Shown here piece by piece: positions 25,110 through 38,232 of a stretch of DNA of 64,000 nucleotides. The notes below the pieces were generated by a model. That model was given only the letters and a program-made list of their open reading frames with translations, did no database searches and was not told the DNA's origin. The stretch is from contig OZ023275.1 of NCBI GenBank assembly GCA_964007475.1, positions 4,836,001 through 4,900,000 of the forward strand. Direction: 5' to 3'. This DNA comes from Hybos culiciformis (lineage: Eukaryota; Arthropoda; Insecta; Diptera; Hybotidae). The position numbers and the translations under genes are program-made. Within the stretch, counting starts at the first letter, position 1. Each line of letters opens with the position of its first letter.

Positions 25110-27380
25110 ATGAATTTAGAAATAGAAAAACTTAAAGCCGACGATAAGGCTCCCATTAGCATCTCGAATAATAATTTAAAACAAAGACATCGAGATAAAA
25201 GTGATTTGGGCGACAATTTTGTAGCTCCAGATGGTGGTTATGCTTGGGTGGTATGCGTTGCTGCAGGATTATCATATGTTAGTTACAAAAAATATTACAA
25301 ATTTTGTGAAAACAATTTAAATTGGAGTTATAAAATTATTAACATTTTAGTTGTGTCTTCTACCAATTCTCCAAGTATTTGGTTTACTATTCCATGATAG
25401 ATTTATTGAATTGGGTATAACTGGTACACAAATGACTACAATGGCAAATGCTCAAATCGCGGTTACAGCATGTTCCGGCTTACTAAATGGACCAATTTTC
25501 CGAAGATTTTCGTTTCGTCAGGTTGCTCTAGCGGGTGCAATTGTATCAAGTATTGCAGTTTTTGCTTTATCGTTTGCTACATGTTTTGCCCATTTCATTA
25601 TATGGTTTTCAGTAGTCTTAGGTCAGTAAAAGAAAATTCTTTATTAAACAATTTATAAAATAAAATTTTCGTTTTCAGGCCTTGCAATGGGATTGAGTCT
25701 TCCATCAATTTCTTTGGCAGTTAATACATATTTTAAATTAAATCGCAGACGTGCACTTAGTTACCAGTGGACGATAACAGGATTAGGTCCAATTTTTCTA
25801 CCATATTTAGTTAATGTCTTGCTGTATCATTACGGTGTGCAAGGAACCCTAATTTGTTTCAGTGGTTTAACGTTACATTGCATTGCATTGTCTTTAATAT
25901 TTCAACCAGTTAAATGGCATGTGCGGAAAACTGAGAGTCAAACAATGAAATCAATTCCTAATGAGCTTAGAAAGTTTTCTATACAACCGTGTGAATATTG
26001 TGAAAAACTCTCTAAGACAAGAAAAAATTCAATATTTGCTAGCCAATATTTATTCTCTGAAGATGATGAAGAATTTCCTGGCTACGAAGTAGTTGATCCC
26101 AATACACCAATGTGTTCTAAAGCAAATGATGGATGGTTTTCAGTAGATGAACCTGAGAGGAGAAAAAGAATGTCTATATCATCGGCTCCAAGAAAAGTTT
26201 CAACTGTTGAAAAAGGTTTAGATCAAATAGATGAAAATTCTGAACAAATTAATAGAGATTTGAAACCAAATCATTTCAATAATGTATTAGAAACAAATAA
26301 AAAAATAAATGAAAAGCTTAGGCTTCAAATTGGACCTTGCAATAAATGTTTTTGCGTTGAAAAAGAAAAATTATTGCTCGAAAATTCGAATCAAGCAAAC
26401 ATTAATTCAAAGCCAAATAATGATGAACTATGTAAAGATGATAATGATTACAATAATAAAAAATTACATGATGATGCTGACAATATACGAGAAGAAGATA
26501 ATTGGAAATGGTATCATAAAGTAATTGTCTTTTTCGATTTAGATCTATTGAAAGATTTCACTTTTTTGAATATAATGTTGGGCATTACATTTGCCAATTT
26601 TAATGAACAAAATTCTCAATTATTAACAGCATTTTATTTAAAAGATTTTGGATTTAATAATGAACAAGTTGCTATGATTATGTCATTTCAAGCGATAGCT
26701 GATATAATTGTTAGATTTCTTATACCAATTTGTACCGAAAGAATTAACTGGAGTAATAGAACATTTTTCTTAATTGGTATCACAGGATTAGCAATTTTTC
26801 GTGCATTAATTTCAATGGTATTATCATTTGAAGTGACAATTTTTTTATTTGTTTTATTAGGAATTTCACGTGCATTTCGAATAATATTCATTGGTCTTGT
26901 ATTACCAAGTTATGTTCCATTGAAAAGATTACCTGCAGCCACTGGATTACAGCTTTTAGTAAGCGGAATATTAACATTATGTTTTGGTCCACTAATAGGT
27001 AAATCATTGGCCTTTGCTTTAATTAAATAATTAATTTATTTGTAGTTTTTAAATTTTAATTATTACTCATTAAAATGGAATAATTCAAGACTTTTCTAGA
27101 GTTATACCTAGTATCTTAGAAAAAGTTCTGGGCAAAGGCAATACTAGACAAAATTTGAATATGCATATCTATTTCAAGCATTATATGAATAGAAAAAATG
27201 TGTTTATTTCTTTTTTTTTCAGGTCTTATTAAGGATTATACCAATTATACGGTTACATTAAATATTTTAAATTTGTTCACATTAATAACGATTATAATGT
27301 GGACTGTGGAAATTATTATAAAAAAGAAGAGAAAACGAAACAGTGAAAATTTCTTTATTCAAGACAAAAACCATGAATAA
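25110..27380 (+). CDS. Monocarboxylate transporter-like protein, SLC16/MCT family (copy 4)
   Basis: Coding exons: 25110-25277, 25351-25621, 25679-26998 and 27223-27380, phases consistent, 638 residues, the longest of the four. Signature APDGGYAW lies just before helix 1. Helix 5 block reads NTYFKLNRRRALSYQWTITG, and helix 8 has ADIIVRF with D488/R492. The long cytosolic loop has CEYCEKLSK, ASQYLFSEDDEEFPGYEV, HFNNVLETNKKINEKLR, a CNKCFC cysteine cluster before EKEKLLLE, and an Asp/Asn-rich run. The C-terminus is basic (KKKRKR). AATAAA signals overlap and follow the stop (27376-27381 and 27396-27401). It is the sister of copy 3. Genes 2-4 share the same exon boundaries, showing tandem duplication of a whole spliced gene. 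Confidence 0.92.
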
Positions 27381-27401
27381 ATTTTTAATATTTTGAATAA
27401 A

Positions 27402-30335
27402 ATTATTCTATTGATTAAAATTGTTATACTAAAATTATTGATAACATGATAATGTGTACTTAGCTAGTAATGTTATTAAATAAAATTTATTTAATTTTTT
27501 TTAGTCATTTCTTTTCCGACGCAATATTTTTAGAATCAATTTTATTTCATTTGGTGGAAAATTTAAGTTAATATTAAAAAAGTATGCTGTTGTTGAAGTT
27601 AATGCATTAACAAATTATGATAGGATCTGTAGTACATTTACTTACTATTATATATTATTTGTGTAATATAAACTGTGTTAAAGCGCTTAAATTTAAAAAA
27701 CGTGGTTTTTAGAACTGTTTTATTTAGTGTTTATTTTCTTCTTTTTAGTCAACTGGCCGTCAACTCTACGGACTCTGACTGATTTATTTTTTGTTACGAA
27801 ATTTGTGTGTAATCATTTCCTCTTTTTACATACTAAATTTGAATGAAATCGGACGAACTTTTGGTTGTGAAAATTTGATTGCAAAATTTCGCGGTCAGAC
27901 AAACAGACAAGAAACTTTTCACTTCATGTATAAAGTGGTAGAATATAGCATTGTCGTCGGGTCCAGAACTATATTAAAAGTGTCAGAGCTGTAGCTTGTC
28001 GGAAAATGGTCTAAAATGGTCTAAAATTTGGTTACAAAATTTCGTGGACAGACAAACAGAAAAAAAAGTGACTTAATAAAAAAATTGTGATAAAACCATG
28101 TTTTAAGTGAAATAAAAAAAAAATCCGAATAACATGTTAGAGTGAAAAAAAAAAAAAGATCGGTCACCTTTAAATTCTGATTTCTGCTCAATTTATTTTA
28201 AGTACGTTTGTTCTTATTATATATTTTTTTATATATTTTTTAAATGGAAAACATAAAGGTTATCAAAACATTTGAGTTTGTTGTCCCATTAATATTTTTT
28301 TTTTTTTTAATTTTTTATTCTGAGATTTGGCAATGAAAGTTGTATTATAAGTTTATCAATATTATACAATTTTTATTACTCTATATATATTCCTTAATTT
28401 TTAATCACTTTGTACTTACCTCTGTGTACATACCTCTTTAAAGAAAAAAAAAATTAGGGGCCGGTCAGAAATTAAATGAATAAGCAGATTTTCTTTGAAA
28501 ATTGAAGGATTGAATATAACTACAGTAATCGCTTAATCTGAAAGTACAAATATTTGGTGTTTACTGATTTTTCATCTTGATTTGTAAAATTTGGAAAAAT
28601 TCTAATTCGGTGATTCATTGATTTTAAATTATACAAAAATATACATATCTATATATATATGGCTATGGAAAAAAATTTGCAGATTTGTTAATAAATACCT
28701 ATATAAATAATTATTTTGTATACTGAATTTTAATGTTAATACTGAATTTTAATGTTCATTTAATATACATACCTACATAAAATTGATAATATTTTTATGT
28801 ATAGTTTCTAAAGAATCATTTTTTGAAAATAATAAAAAACCAATAATATAATTTTTGTTACAATTATATTATTATTTATAAGTATAATTTCTTTTAATTT
28901 GAAATGATATGCAATTAAAATTATTTAATATTAAAAACTATATGTTACTGAAAAGAAAAATTTAAGTTCATATACATTAAAAAAATATTTTTAACTTTAT
29001 CAGACGTAAGAAAAAAAATGAAATATCGCATTTGATACAATTTTTTTATGGGTGTATTTATGCAGACCAACATGTTGATTATTTATCAAATATGTGATGA
29101 ATGATTTATATTTTATTTTTAATAATATCCCATTTGATAAATCGTCTGCTTATTTATTCAAAATGAAAATGAAAATGAATATCAATTTTTCATAAAACAA
29201 TTTTTATTATCCAATGCAACATCTCGCACTTTATTATATCTGCAAATATTTAGTTAAGGTTTAATTTTGTTGAATTGGAAGAACAAAATTAATTTCTGTA
29301 GATCTTAGAAGTTTCTCCAGATGTTAGACCCAATCAAACTCACTGTTATTGAAAATTATATAAGACGGTTCGGATAAACGTTGTAGATGGAAGCAGTTGG
29401 TGATAGTTCCTTATTCTAACAATCTTAATTTTGAGGAATATATGATGAAGTGCAACAACTATTGTCTCTGTAAAATCATCAGTTACGATTTTTGGGATTT
29501 CGAGCTCTGATGAAGCTAATATCAAAGGACGAAAAATATTTTCTGATGGTTTAAAATAGACAATTTTTTGTCAAGTTATAATTCAAACTCTAAATATAAG
29601 CATTCAATATTGTTTTCATTCGTTCTATACATTATAATATCTAATTAAAATACATTTAATAATTATTAGATTACAAAATTTTAAAATTTTCGATTAGGAA
29701 AAGTAGGTATTATATAATTTTGTAATAAAAGTGAATCTTAATCAATAAGTAAATAAAAATAACTTAATATTACATTTTGAATATTTTTTTTTTCTGTATA
29801 CAACAACATTATGTAATTTATTTAATTATATTACTTACAAATTATAATTAAAAAATTATCAGTCTAAAGTAATATATTTATTGCCACTCATACGCGCAAT
29901 CAATCATATCAAAAACAAATATACATATTAAAAATTTACAAGTTTAATCTATCTTACGAGTTTATTTATTTTTTTTTTTTTATTTTATTAAATTATACGG
30001 ATCAAAATTAATTTAATTATTTGTCATGACATTATACAGCTATTAAAAAAAATCTAGTTCTAATTCATCTAACTATTCATTATCAAAAATTCTAATACAT
30101 AATTTTTTTTTTTTTTTTAAAGTTGATGAGTTCTTAATTTAGAAATGATACAAATAAAATACTAAATTAAAAAAAAAATTTCCATGCCATGAAATTAAAA
30201 GCAGAAAAAAAAAAAAATTAGGTAAAAGAGTTTGAATTTAAACCAAAAACTAAGAATAATTAAATTCATCATGATCACATATTAGAAGACAGACAAATTA
30301 TTATTGTTTTTTTTTAATTATATTTTATAAAAATT
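27402..30335. other. Intergenic DNA between the transporter cluster and the minus-strand gene
   Basis: AT-rich DNA with repeat relics. A patch at about 27740-28070 carries two similar tails (27881-27912 and 28034-28064, both with AAATTTCG and CAGACAAACAGA). Another less AT-rich patch lies at about 29285-29560. Both look like old mobile-element fragments. No gene is supported. Confidence 0.45.
27760..28070 (+). repeat. Degraded interspersed-repeat relic with duplicated CAGACAAACAGA tail
   Basis: Segments 27881-27912 and 28034-28064 are diverged direct copies sharing AAAATTTCG, a three-base variable step and CAGACAAACAGA. Between them AAAATGGTCT is repeated twice in tandem (about 28005-28024). 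The less AT-rich composition and the run of CAGA units suggest the end of a retroelement or DNA element. The class cannot be fixed. Confidence 0.35.
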
Positions 30336-33300
30336 TCAACTATTTTTATCTTTAGCTAATGATAATACTATATGATCCTTTGAATTCACTGGCTGAATTT
30401 GATTATAACGTGCTTTCATATCTATCGAACGTTTTCTATTGCTACTATGTGGAGTTGGTGTGACTACTGTTATTACCTAAAAATTAAATTTAAATTGATT
30501 TCATAAAATTATAAAAACGTTAAAATCAAACGTTAAAGTAGTTCTGTTCATCTTCTAAAAATATTCTAAAAAAACTTTAAGTATCAAAATGTTTGTTATG
30601 AATTTAAAAATGGGCAAATATATTTTTGCCTTGAAATTATTTATCTAGAAATTATGGTTTCATGAATAAAAGTAGAAACTCCGAAACAAGTTTTTTTTTA
30701 ATGTTTTAAGTGAAATATTTTTTGAGAATAATTTTTTTCCAAATAACTAAACATTATGTTAATTTATTTAAATTTATTTTGAACCCCATCGATTTTTTTT
30801 TAAATTCGCCAAAAAAATAAAGGAATAACGTTTTTGGATTATTTTTAATTTAAGCTACTTTAACGTACGATCTCAAAAAATATTAATTCAAAAAATATTT
30901 TATGTAAATTAAGAAATTTTAAATTTACTCTAGAATGTCCATCAACGACATCTACTGGTGCTGATGGTATAAAAGCTGATATTCCCATTAAGCCAAACAA
31001 TTCTGGCGTATACGGTGACTTAGTTGAACTTGATACAATGTTTGCTGAATTATTTGTTCCTTTTTATTAAAATTTATTTTTCAATTAAATATTATGATAA
31101 TTTACAATATTTTTGCATTAAACCCAAAAAGCAAATTTTTTAATTAAATTTGTAAAAAGTGCAAAAAGAAATTATGCGTTTTAAGTGAGTTAGCTTCTTT
31201 AAGAACATATAATTATTAATTATATAAAATTAGAGTAACATAATGTATATACAAATATATTTATATAATTAATTTATCAATTCAAATTTTGAGAATACCA
31301 TTCACGAATAACATTCTTTTAAAATAACCAATGGCGCAGTGGTTGTAAACCTTGCTTCCAATATCTGAGGTTAAGTTCGATTCCAGCGTAAATAATAAAT
31401 TATAATATATAAGCTTCTATTGATCTATTGTCGTTTGACATTGGAGTCAAATAAATAACTTTAAAAAACCAGTTCACTCATCTTGTATTAATTAAATCAA
31501 ATATAATGGAATAATAAATGCATCACACAGCTATCTGTGTGTATAATGTATATACAGTGTTTCCGAATTTTATTAGAAAATTGTTTTTCCTTAACCTTAC
31601 CTATAAAGAATTTTACTAAAAAATGTATTTTAAGTATTTTGTTTACAAACATCATTAATATGTTTATATTTAATTCTCACTTAATTTATATTATATGTAT
31701 TAACTCATTCATGCATAATGGATATATGTATTGTATATTAATTTTAATTAAAATCAATAAGCATATATTGTTATGAATGAAATGATAATTTATTCTAAAA
31801 ATCTTAAACTAGCATATCTACATAATAATTAATTTTATATTAATGAGTTTATCTACGGTGTTTTCCCATGACAAGAAGTGTGTTGTACATATATTATTTA
31901 TGTTAATGAATAATTATATTTTTTTATGATTAAGCAGAGGTTAATGAGCAGCATTATAGTTTATTTTCTAATGGATTATTTCAATGATTTTACTAAGCTT
32001 TCCAGGATTTTGGTCAACATTAGTACTTATATTAACACATTTTTCTGGTTCTTTACATATTTTCAAGATCTTACCACCATTAGCTGGTGTTGGTCTAACT
32101 ACAAATCTTGGTGATTTAAAAGTTCCAACACTGTCAGGTGTTGTTCTTATTTGAAATCTTTGCGGTTGTGGTGTAACAACGTAAACTTTTTCTTTTGTCA
32201 AAGGTGAAATAGATACTTTCGCTTTCTGCCAAATTTCATTTTCCGTTTGTTTTGTTGGTCTTACATTTCTAATGTAAAATGGTTGCTGTTCGGTTGTCGC
32301 ACTTGTTGTGGTTGTTAATCTAATTGTCGAAACATCTATACTATTACTCAGTTCTTGACTATCAATATTAACGGCATTTTTATCCCACAAATGAGTTATT
32401 AAATTATTTTTATGGCTTATAAATTCGGTTTCCTTATGGTTTAATTTTTGATTATCAAAAAGCTTCGTGGTTTTTGATTGACGCAACGATGGTGTAGTCG
32501 TGAGGTATTCTTTTGGAATGTGTTTTGAACGGCCACTTATCGGAATTGTACTTGACTTACCAGAAGCAGATGAAAATTCTTGTTCCGTCCAATCGTCTAT
32601 ATTTTTTTGAAGTCGAGTTAAATCAAATGTTGTAGATTTATTTTTCACTTCATGTTCTTTTCGTAAGAGTTCACGAATATTTGAAGCTAAAATTTTTGTT
32701 AGATATTTAGTTGATTTTGGTACTGTTTGCTCGGTTGAATGTTTCGATGTAATAACTTTTGATTCTTGTTGGTCATGAAATTCTTCGTTTGAATGCGACC
32801 AAGAGGAAAAACGATGATCTTCTAGTTCTTCTCGAGGTTTAAATGGCCGAGGTTTATTTTTCGTTGTGTATGGAATGATTATTTGATGAATATTTTTGGA
32901 TCTTTTGTCCGTCTCCTTATTGAAATTAAATTGATTATTAAGCACATATCGTGGTGGTGGTGACATTCCAGCGTATTGTCCACTTGCATCTAAAGAACTA
33001 TATGTTGACGTTGGAGTTGGTGAACTTGCTATTGGAGTTGCAATTGTTGAAGGTTGGAACTCAACAACATTGCGATAGCTTGTACTCCTTATTTTTAGAT
33101 TTGATGGATCGCGTAAAAATGGACTTGGTGAACTTAGTCTTTTGTCATGATTATAAATGATAGGAACATCCAATAAATGCTTTGGAGTTTCGCGCTGCTT
33201 TTTATTATAGATATCAGGAAAATGCGAAGCAGTCTGTAAAGATGGTTTAATTTCAACAAGTGTACTTTCAGTATTTTGCTTCAAATCTGTAAGATGTGAT

Positions 33301-34873
33301 TGTGAGGGTGTTACATGTGTTAACGTATTGCGAACAAATGAAAAATGTTTTTCGCTATCTGGGATTGCTGTTGTAGACGATAGAATTTGTGGTTTGACTG
33401 TACTTAAATATTGAAATGGTGCTGGAGATGAAAGAAAGGTTGAATAATCGCTTGTTGTCGACTGTTGTTCAATTGATTGAAAGTTTTTATTTAAGTTTAC
33501 GAAAGGTGAAGTTCGTTCAGATTGTCTAGTAGTTGATATTTCCAATGTTGACGGATTATATTGTGTATAATGAATTTGCGGCGATATTGAGGTGTAAGAT
33601 ATTTGAGTTGGAAGAAATGTTTCTTGTATTAGTGGTAGTTGTGTTGTTGGTGAGTAACCGCCGTTTAAATGATTTTCATTCCTAAATGTTATATTATATG
33701 ATGATGCTTCTGGAAAGTTATCTCCAGTTGCATCATGATTATAAACTACAGTTGGTGAATGATTTACATTGTGTTCGTTTCCACCGAATTCTATTACCTT
33801 GGGATAATCATTTGAATTAACATTATTTTGCAAGTCATTGCTATCAACATTTTGGGATAAATCAATTAAATGTCCTTCCGAATATTTAACTGGATATTCA
33901 ACTGAACTAACAAAATCAGTTAGCGGAACACTTTGTAAAACTTCTACCCCAGTTTTAAACTGATTTGATTGAAACTCGGATGGTGGTAATTGAGTACGAA
34001 TTTCTGACGGTTGACCCAAATTTTCAACAAAATGATTTCCACTTTGATGGACCCCCTGATTTTCACTTTGGAATGGAGCAGCATTATATAGTGGAGGAAT
34101 TGGTGTCGCACTTAAATTAGGCACTGGTATTGGTTGATGTATTGATACGTAATTGAAATTTTGGGTATTTGGCCTTGATGCCAAATAATTGACTGCCCTT
34201 TGAACATGATTAGACTGCAAACAATTGAAATTATTTAATGCAAAAAAATCTAAATAATATTTACCTGTTGGAACGGTATTGGACGTAAAGGTGGTTGTTC
34301 CAATTCATATTGTTGGGGATGGTGGTTGAATTTCACTTGTGGTTGAGATTGAGGATAATTTCCTTGTAAAATTGGATATTGAAAATTGCCCGGAAACATT
34401 GGTATCCAAGGAACTTTGTTGCACGGATTACATTGAGCTTTAGGTTTTTGTTGCTGCTGAGGTAATTCCTTATATTGCGGTTGAGTGTATGATGCCTGAA
34501 CATATTGCTCATTTGGTCTGTTCGCAAAATATTGCTGGTTAGTAGAAGCAATAAAATTTTGTGATGTTGGAGTAGGTAATTGATTCTCATTGTTGCTTCC
34601 GAACCCAAACCATCGTGCTACACGCTGCATTAATCCTGGAGCTTCAAGTGCCTGATGACTTCTAATGGGCGGTTGAAAAGGAGGTTCATTTTCTTGTGGT
34701 AAATTTAACGGATAACTTGCAGGTAATGAATATTGGAATTTAGGGAAATTAAAATTATTTACAGGTGGAGGTAAGAGATGATCTTTTATTTGCTGTTGAT
34801 CTTGCTGTTGTTGCGTTGTTATACTTATTTGAATAATAATTGTTGTAATAGTCAAAAAATTCTTTTTGCTCGT
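30336..34873 (-). CDS. Pro/Gln/Thr/Ser-rich secreted-type protein (function unknown; start exon uncertain)
   Basis: Coding exons on the minus strand: 34873-34265, 34214-31994, 31059-30929 and 30476-30336. Introns are GT-AG and phases agree, giving about 1,033 residues plus an unread start. The visible N-terminus has a hydrophobic stretch (FLTITTIIIQISI), then a Gln-rich run, many Pro/Gln/Tyr segments, a CNPCNKVPWIP motif, and about 700 residues of Thr/Ser/Pro-rich sequence with many glycosylatable S/T runs. The last exons read PYTPELFGLMGISAFIPSAP and VITVVTPTPHSSN, then a furin-like NRKRS site. Few cysteines and no folded domain are visible. The composition suits an insect extracellular-matrix, cuticle-associated or mucin-like protein. 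I do not recognise a named orthologue. An ATG near 34900 lies inside intron sequence and is not the start. Confidence 0.8.
31328..31390 (+). repeat. tRNA-like head (tRNA-derived SINE or tRNA relic)
   Basis: ATGGCGCAGTGGTTG resembles an internal A box (TRGCNNAGTGG), and about 45 bases on AAGTTCGATTCCA resembles a B box (GGTTCGANNCC). Spacing is right for a polymerase III promoter, but the acceptor stem does not pair and no clean cloverleaf forms. I read it as a tRNA-derived SINE head, not a working tRNA. It lies in the large intron of the minus-strand gene. Confidence 0.5.
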
Positions 34874-35757
34874 CTGGAAGAGAAAGAAAAATTTTAACAT
34901 AATTTAAATATTCTCAGTAAAATTCAAAAATATTATGAAAAGTATTTTTAATTGAAATATATCGATTTAAATCACATTCTTATTGAAATAAAATCACCCT
35001 TTCATAAAACGATCTTATTTTTAATAACTTCCACTTTTAAATTTTTAATATTATAATCACGTAGAGATTAACAGATAGTTAAAAAATACCTTAATATACA
35101 ATCATTATATTTTGAATTGTACAACATCATCATATTTATGTGAAAATCATAATCAATTTTCCCCCTTTTTTTTGTAATTTTCATTCAAGTTATTTTTCTT
35201 CTTTTGAAAAACTTAAGTAAAAAAAAATTTATTCAATGAATTGCATTAATTATCTCAATTTAAAGAAAATGTTTTAATTATATTTAAGTTTGAGATAATT
35301 ATTATGCTTCCGTCAAATAAAAAAAAAACTTTCATATCATCAATTAGGTGTTTAATTGAATGAATTATATTTGAAAGAAGATAATAAATATAATAAAAGA
35401 TTATATTTTAACAGAGGACACTATTAATTGCGACATTTTCATAAAAGAAAAAAATTTTATATTAGTAGAAGAAGATTTTACAAAGAAAAGTTTTTATATA
35501 AAATAAAAGCATTTAGGTAGGTTAGGTACCTATTTTATTTTATGTTAAACGAATTATCTCTCGATTACACATCCGGTATAGTAAATTGTCAACAAAAGAG
35601 AGATCAGGTAAACTCAATCAAAGAACTCAATCAAAGACATAACTTATGTTATTATTCTTAAAATAAATGCCACTAATTATTTTATATTCATTATATTTAT
35701 GTTAATTTATTATTTATATAAATAGTTATTCACAAATTACTATAAATATACAGATAC

Positions 35758-35787
35758 AACACACAACATAAAAAAAATTAAATCCAT
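35758..35787 (-). CDS. Candidate start exon of the Pro/Gln-rich secreted protein gene
   Basis: The minus-strand frame from the ATG at 35787 reads MDLIFFMLCV and then meets a possible donor (GTATCT, from 35757). It would join in phase 0 to the acceptor at 34874-34875, giving a signal-peptide-like start. A TATATAAAA sequence at 35881-35873 (minus strand) lies about 90 bases upstream, leaving room for a short leader. The donor is weak and the intron would be about 880 bases, so this is a hypothesis. Confidence 0.3.
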
Positions 35788-35899
35788 ATATAAATTTAAG
35801 GTTTTTCTTTTATCACTTTTTTTCACAACTTATGCTTTCAACATAAACTTGAAATATTTCACCCACTGACTGTTTTATATATACTTCACTTTGAAATAT

Positions 35900-38162
35900 A
35901 TTTTTTTTCTTTAAGATGATACATATTTATATGCAGAATTTTTTTTTTTATCAACATAACATAGATAGAGTAAACATATTAAAATAATGATGAATGAGAG
36001 TACAAATGCACGTAGTTAGTTGAAAGTGAATTTGACAAAAGGATTGTACAACAATACCATGATATACGACTATTTTCCATTAGTATTCGTAGATTTGTAT
36101 TGTATATACAGACATTTCCTGAAATATTTCTTACAAATATTATTTATGAGTTAGCTACAAATATTTACAAAGTTTTAGTTTTTATTTGCTTTAATAGTTC
36201 TCAATAATTATACTTATTATAATACTCATTATAGTTTCCCAAAACATTTTAACTACATCTAAAGATGTAAGTTTCTTTGAACACTAATTTAAAAAATCTT
36301 TTAATTAAAAGCTGTAAAAAAATCCCAATTGTCCATTTGGATGAATATTTTTCATTGTTCATTCAAATTTATATCTTACATGTTATTTTTCTAACCCTTT
36401 TTAAATAATGATTACTAAAATTATGTTTACTTGTTTCATAAAAAAAAAAATACAATCGTTAATATACAATAAGATTCTTTTACTTATTATATTTACTATC
36501 TATAAGTATTATTAACACAAAAGTTTATCCATTTTACGAAGCCAAAAAATTTGAATAAAAAAAATACAATTAAAAAGGAATATAATTTAACTTAAACCAG
36601 ATATCGTATAAAATGTTTAATTATATATTTTTTTTCAACAATTAGAAGCTTCAATGCAAAAAATTTATTATACGTTATTTTATTACTTTCATTGCAAAAT
36701 ATTTTTATTTGTGTTCTTATAAATATTCTGTATTTAGAATATTTAGAATTCGGAATATATTATATGAATTGATTTAGGCTATAAATTACTATTTCAAATA
36801 GTAAATATTAACAAATAACAAATATATAAGTTAGATATCCCACATATTTCTACATATTTTAATATAATATCTTTTTGCATTTGATAAGCAAATGCATTTT
36901 AGCATATTCAAACCTATTTTTTTCCCATGAATTTTATGCACTTGTGCAAATAAGTGCCGACGCAAGCTTATTATTTCATGAGAAATATTTTCAAACACAT
37001 AATAAATAAATTATTAGAATGAGGTTTTATAATGTCAAAAATAAAGAAGAGGAATCAGAAATAATCTCGCGTTCAACCTAAACGGTAGTCTTTCCTCTTA
37101 ATCGTTAATATCGGTAATTCATTTCTTTTATTTAGAACCACAATAATAGAAAAATTGGTGAACAAAAACTTGAGTAAAATAAAACAATTGATTTAAGTAA
37201 TTAAAATTAAATTTAATTAAATAATAATACTTTATAATTTGAATAATTTGTGAGAATAAAGTAGATATTTTAAAATAAATCGAATTGTTTTAATTAAGTT
37301 GGTTAATAAATTAACCAAAACCAACCGAACACTCAAAAATATTAACTTATATATAAAAATTGTGGCATTTCATACATAATTTTACCTTTTTTTATAAATA
37401 CTTTACAAATCTTAAGCGTTTTTATTTACCGTCGATATCAAATTTATGAATCATAACAAAATATTTTTAATAATATGAAAGTGCCTAAGTTCAGAATAAA
37501 TTTTTTTTTTTTTGACGTTATCTAACAATTTTTATAATATAATTGTTATTTATAGTATTCTAAATTTAATTAATGTATTGTATACAGTATAACGTATACA
37601 TATTTTTATACTATAATGTATTATATAATATATTATAACAATAAATTTGGTTAATTTTCTACTTTTGAAGGAATAAAATTATTAAGGAGCAATACGAAAT
37701 ATTTGAAACTTTTAATATAAGTTTATTATTTAAATTATATTATATCGCTTTTTCTAGATTACCTCAAATTTTATCTATTTATCTTCCTGATTGATCCATA
37801 TTCCAATTTTTATAATGTATAATGATTATTCAATATAATAAAACAAAATAATAATGATTTGTTTAAGTATGAAAATAAAAAATATATATTATTATTTTAA
37901 AAGATATTCTTATTGCTGAATAATAATTAAAATTAACCTATATTTATAATCAAAAATTCTTGTTATATAATATGTTTATACAGTTTATACTTAATTGAAT
38001 TGTAGAATTGTTGTTATCGCGGAAGCTGTTAAAAATTCGCTATGAATCTTACTAGATATACAGGAATAACACAGTAATACGTACGCAATGGTTCCGTAGC
38101 ATGTACGGAAACCGAAAAAATACTCAAAACGAATCTCTAACTTATCTTCATTACCAATGTAT
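35900..38162. other. Intergenic AT-rich DNA
   Basis: No gene supported. There is a small hairpin (TTGGTTAAT / ATTAACCAA) near 37300-37320 and many A/T runs. Confidence 0.45.
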
Positions 38163-38232
38163 GCAGTAGTGATATTCAGCCGGTACGCTCGTACCGGTTG
38201 TTAAAATTTTCCGTACCGGTTGTTATATATTA
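38163..38232. mobile_element. Possible terminal fragment of a DNA transposon
   Basis: CAGTAGTGATATTCAGCC, then GGTACG and CGTACC mirrored around a short spacer, then a second CCGTACCGGTTGTT. This compact, GC-richer, palindrome-bearing stretch beginning with CAG looks like a hAT-type end. No second end or transposase was found. Confidence 0.35.

Noticed and set aside
34874..34900. ATG at 34900 as start of the Pro/Gln-rich protein
   Set aside because: Its first nine codons are the T/C-rich tract and AG of a splice acceptor (TTTCTTTCTCTTCCAG).
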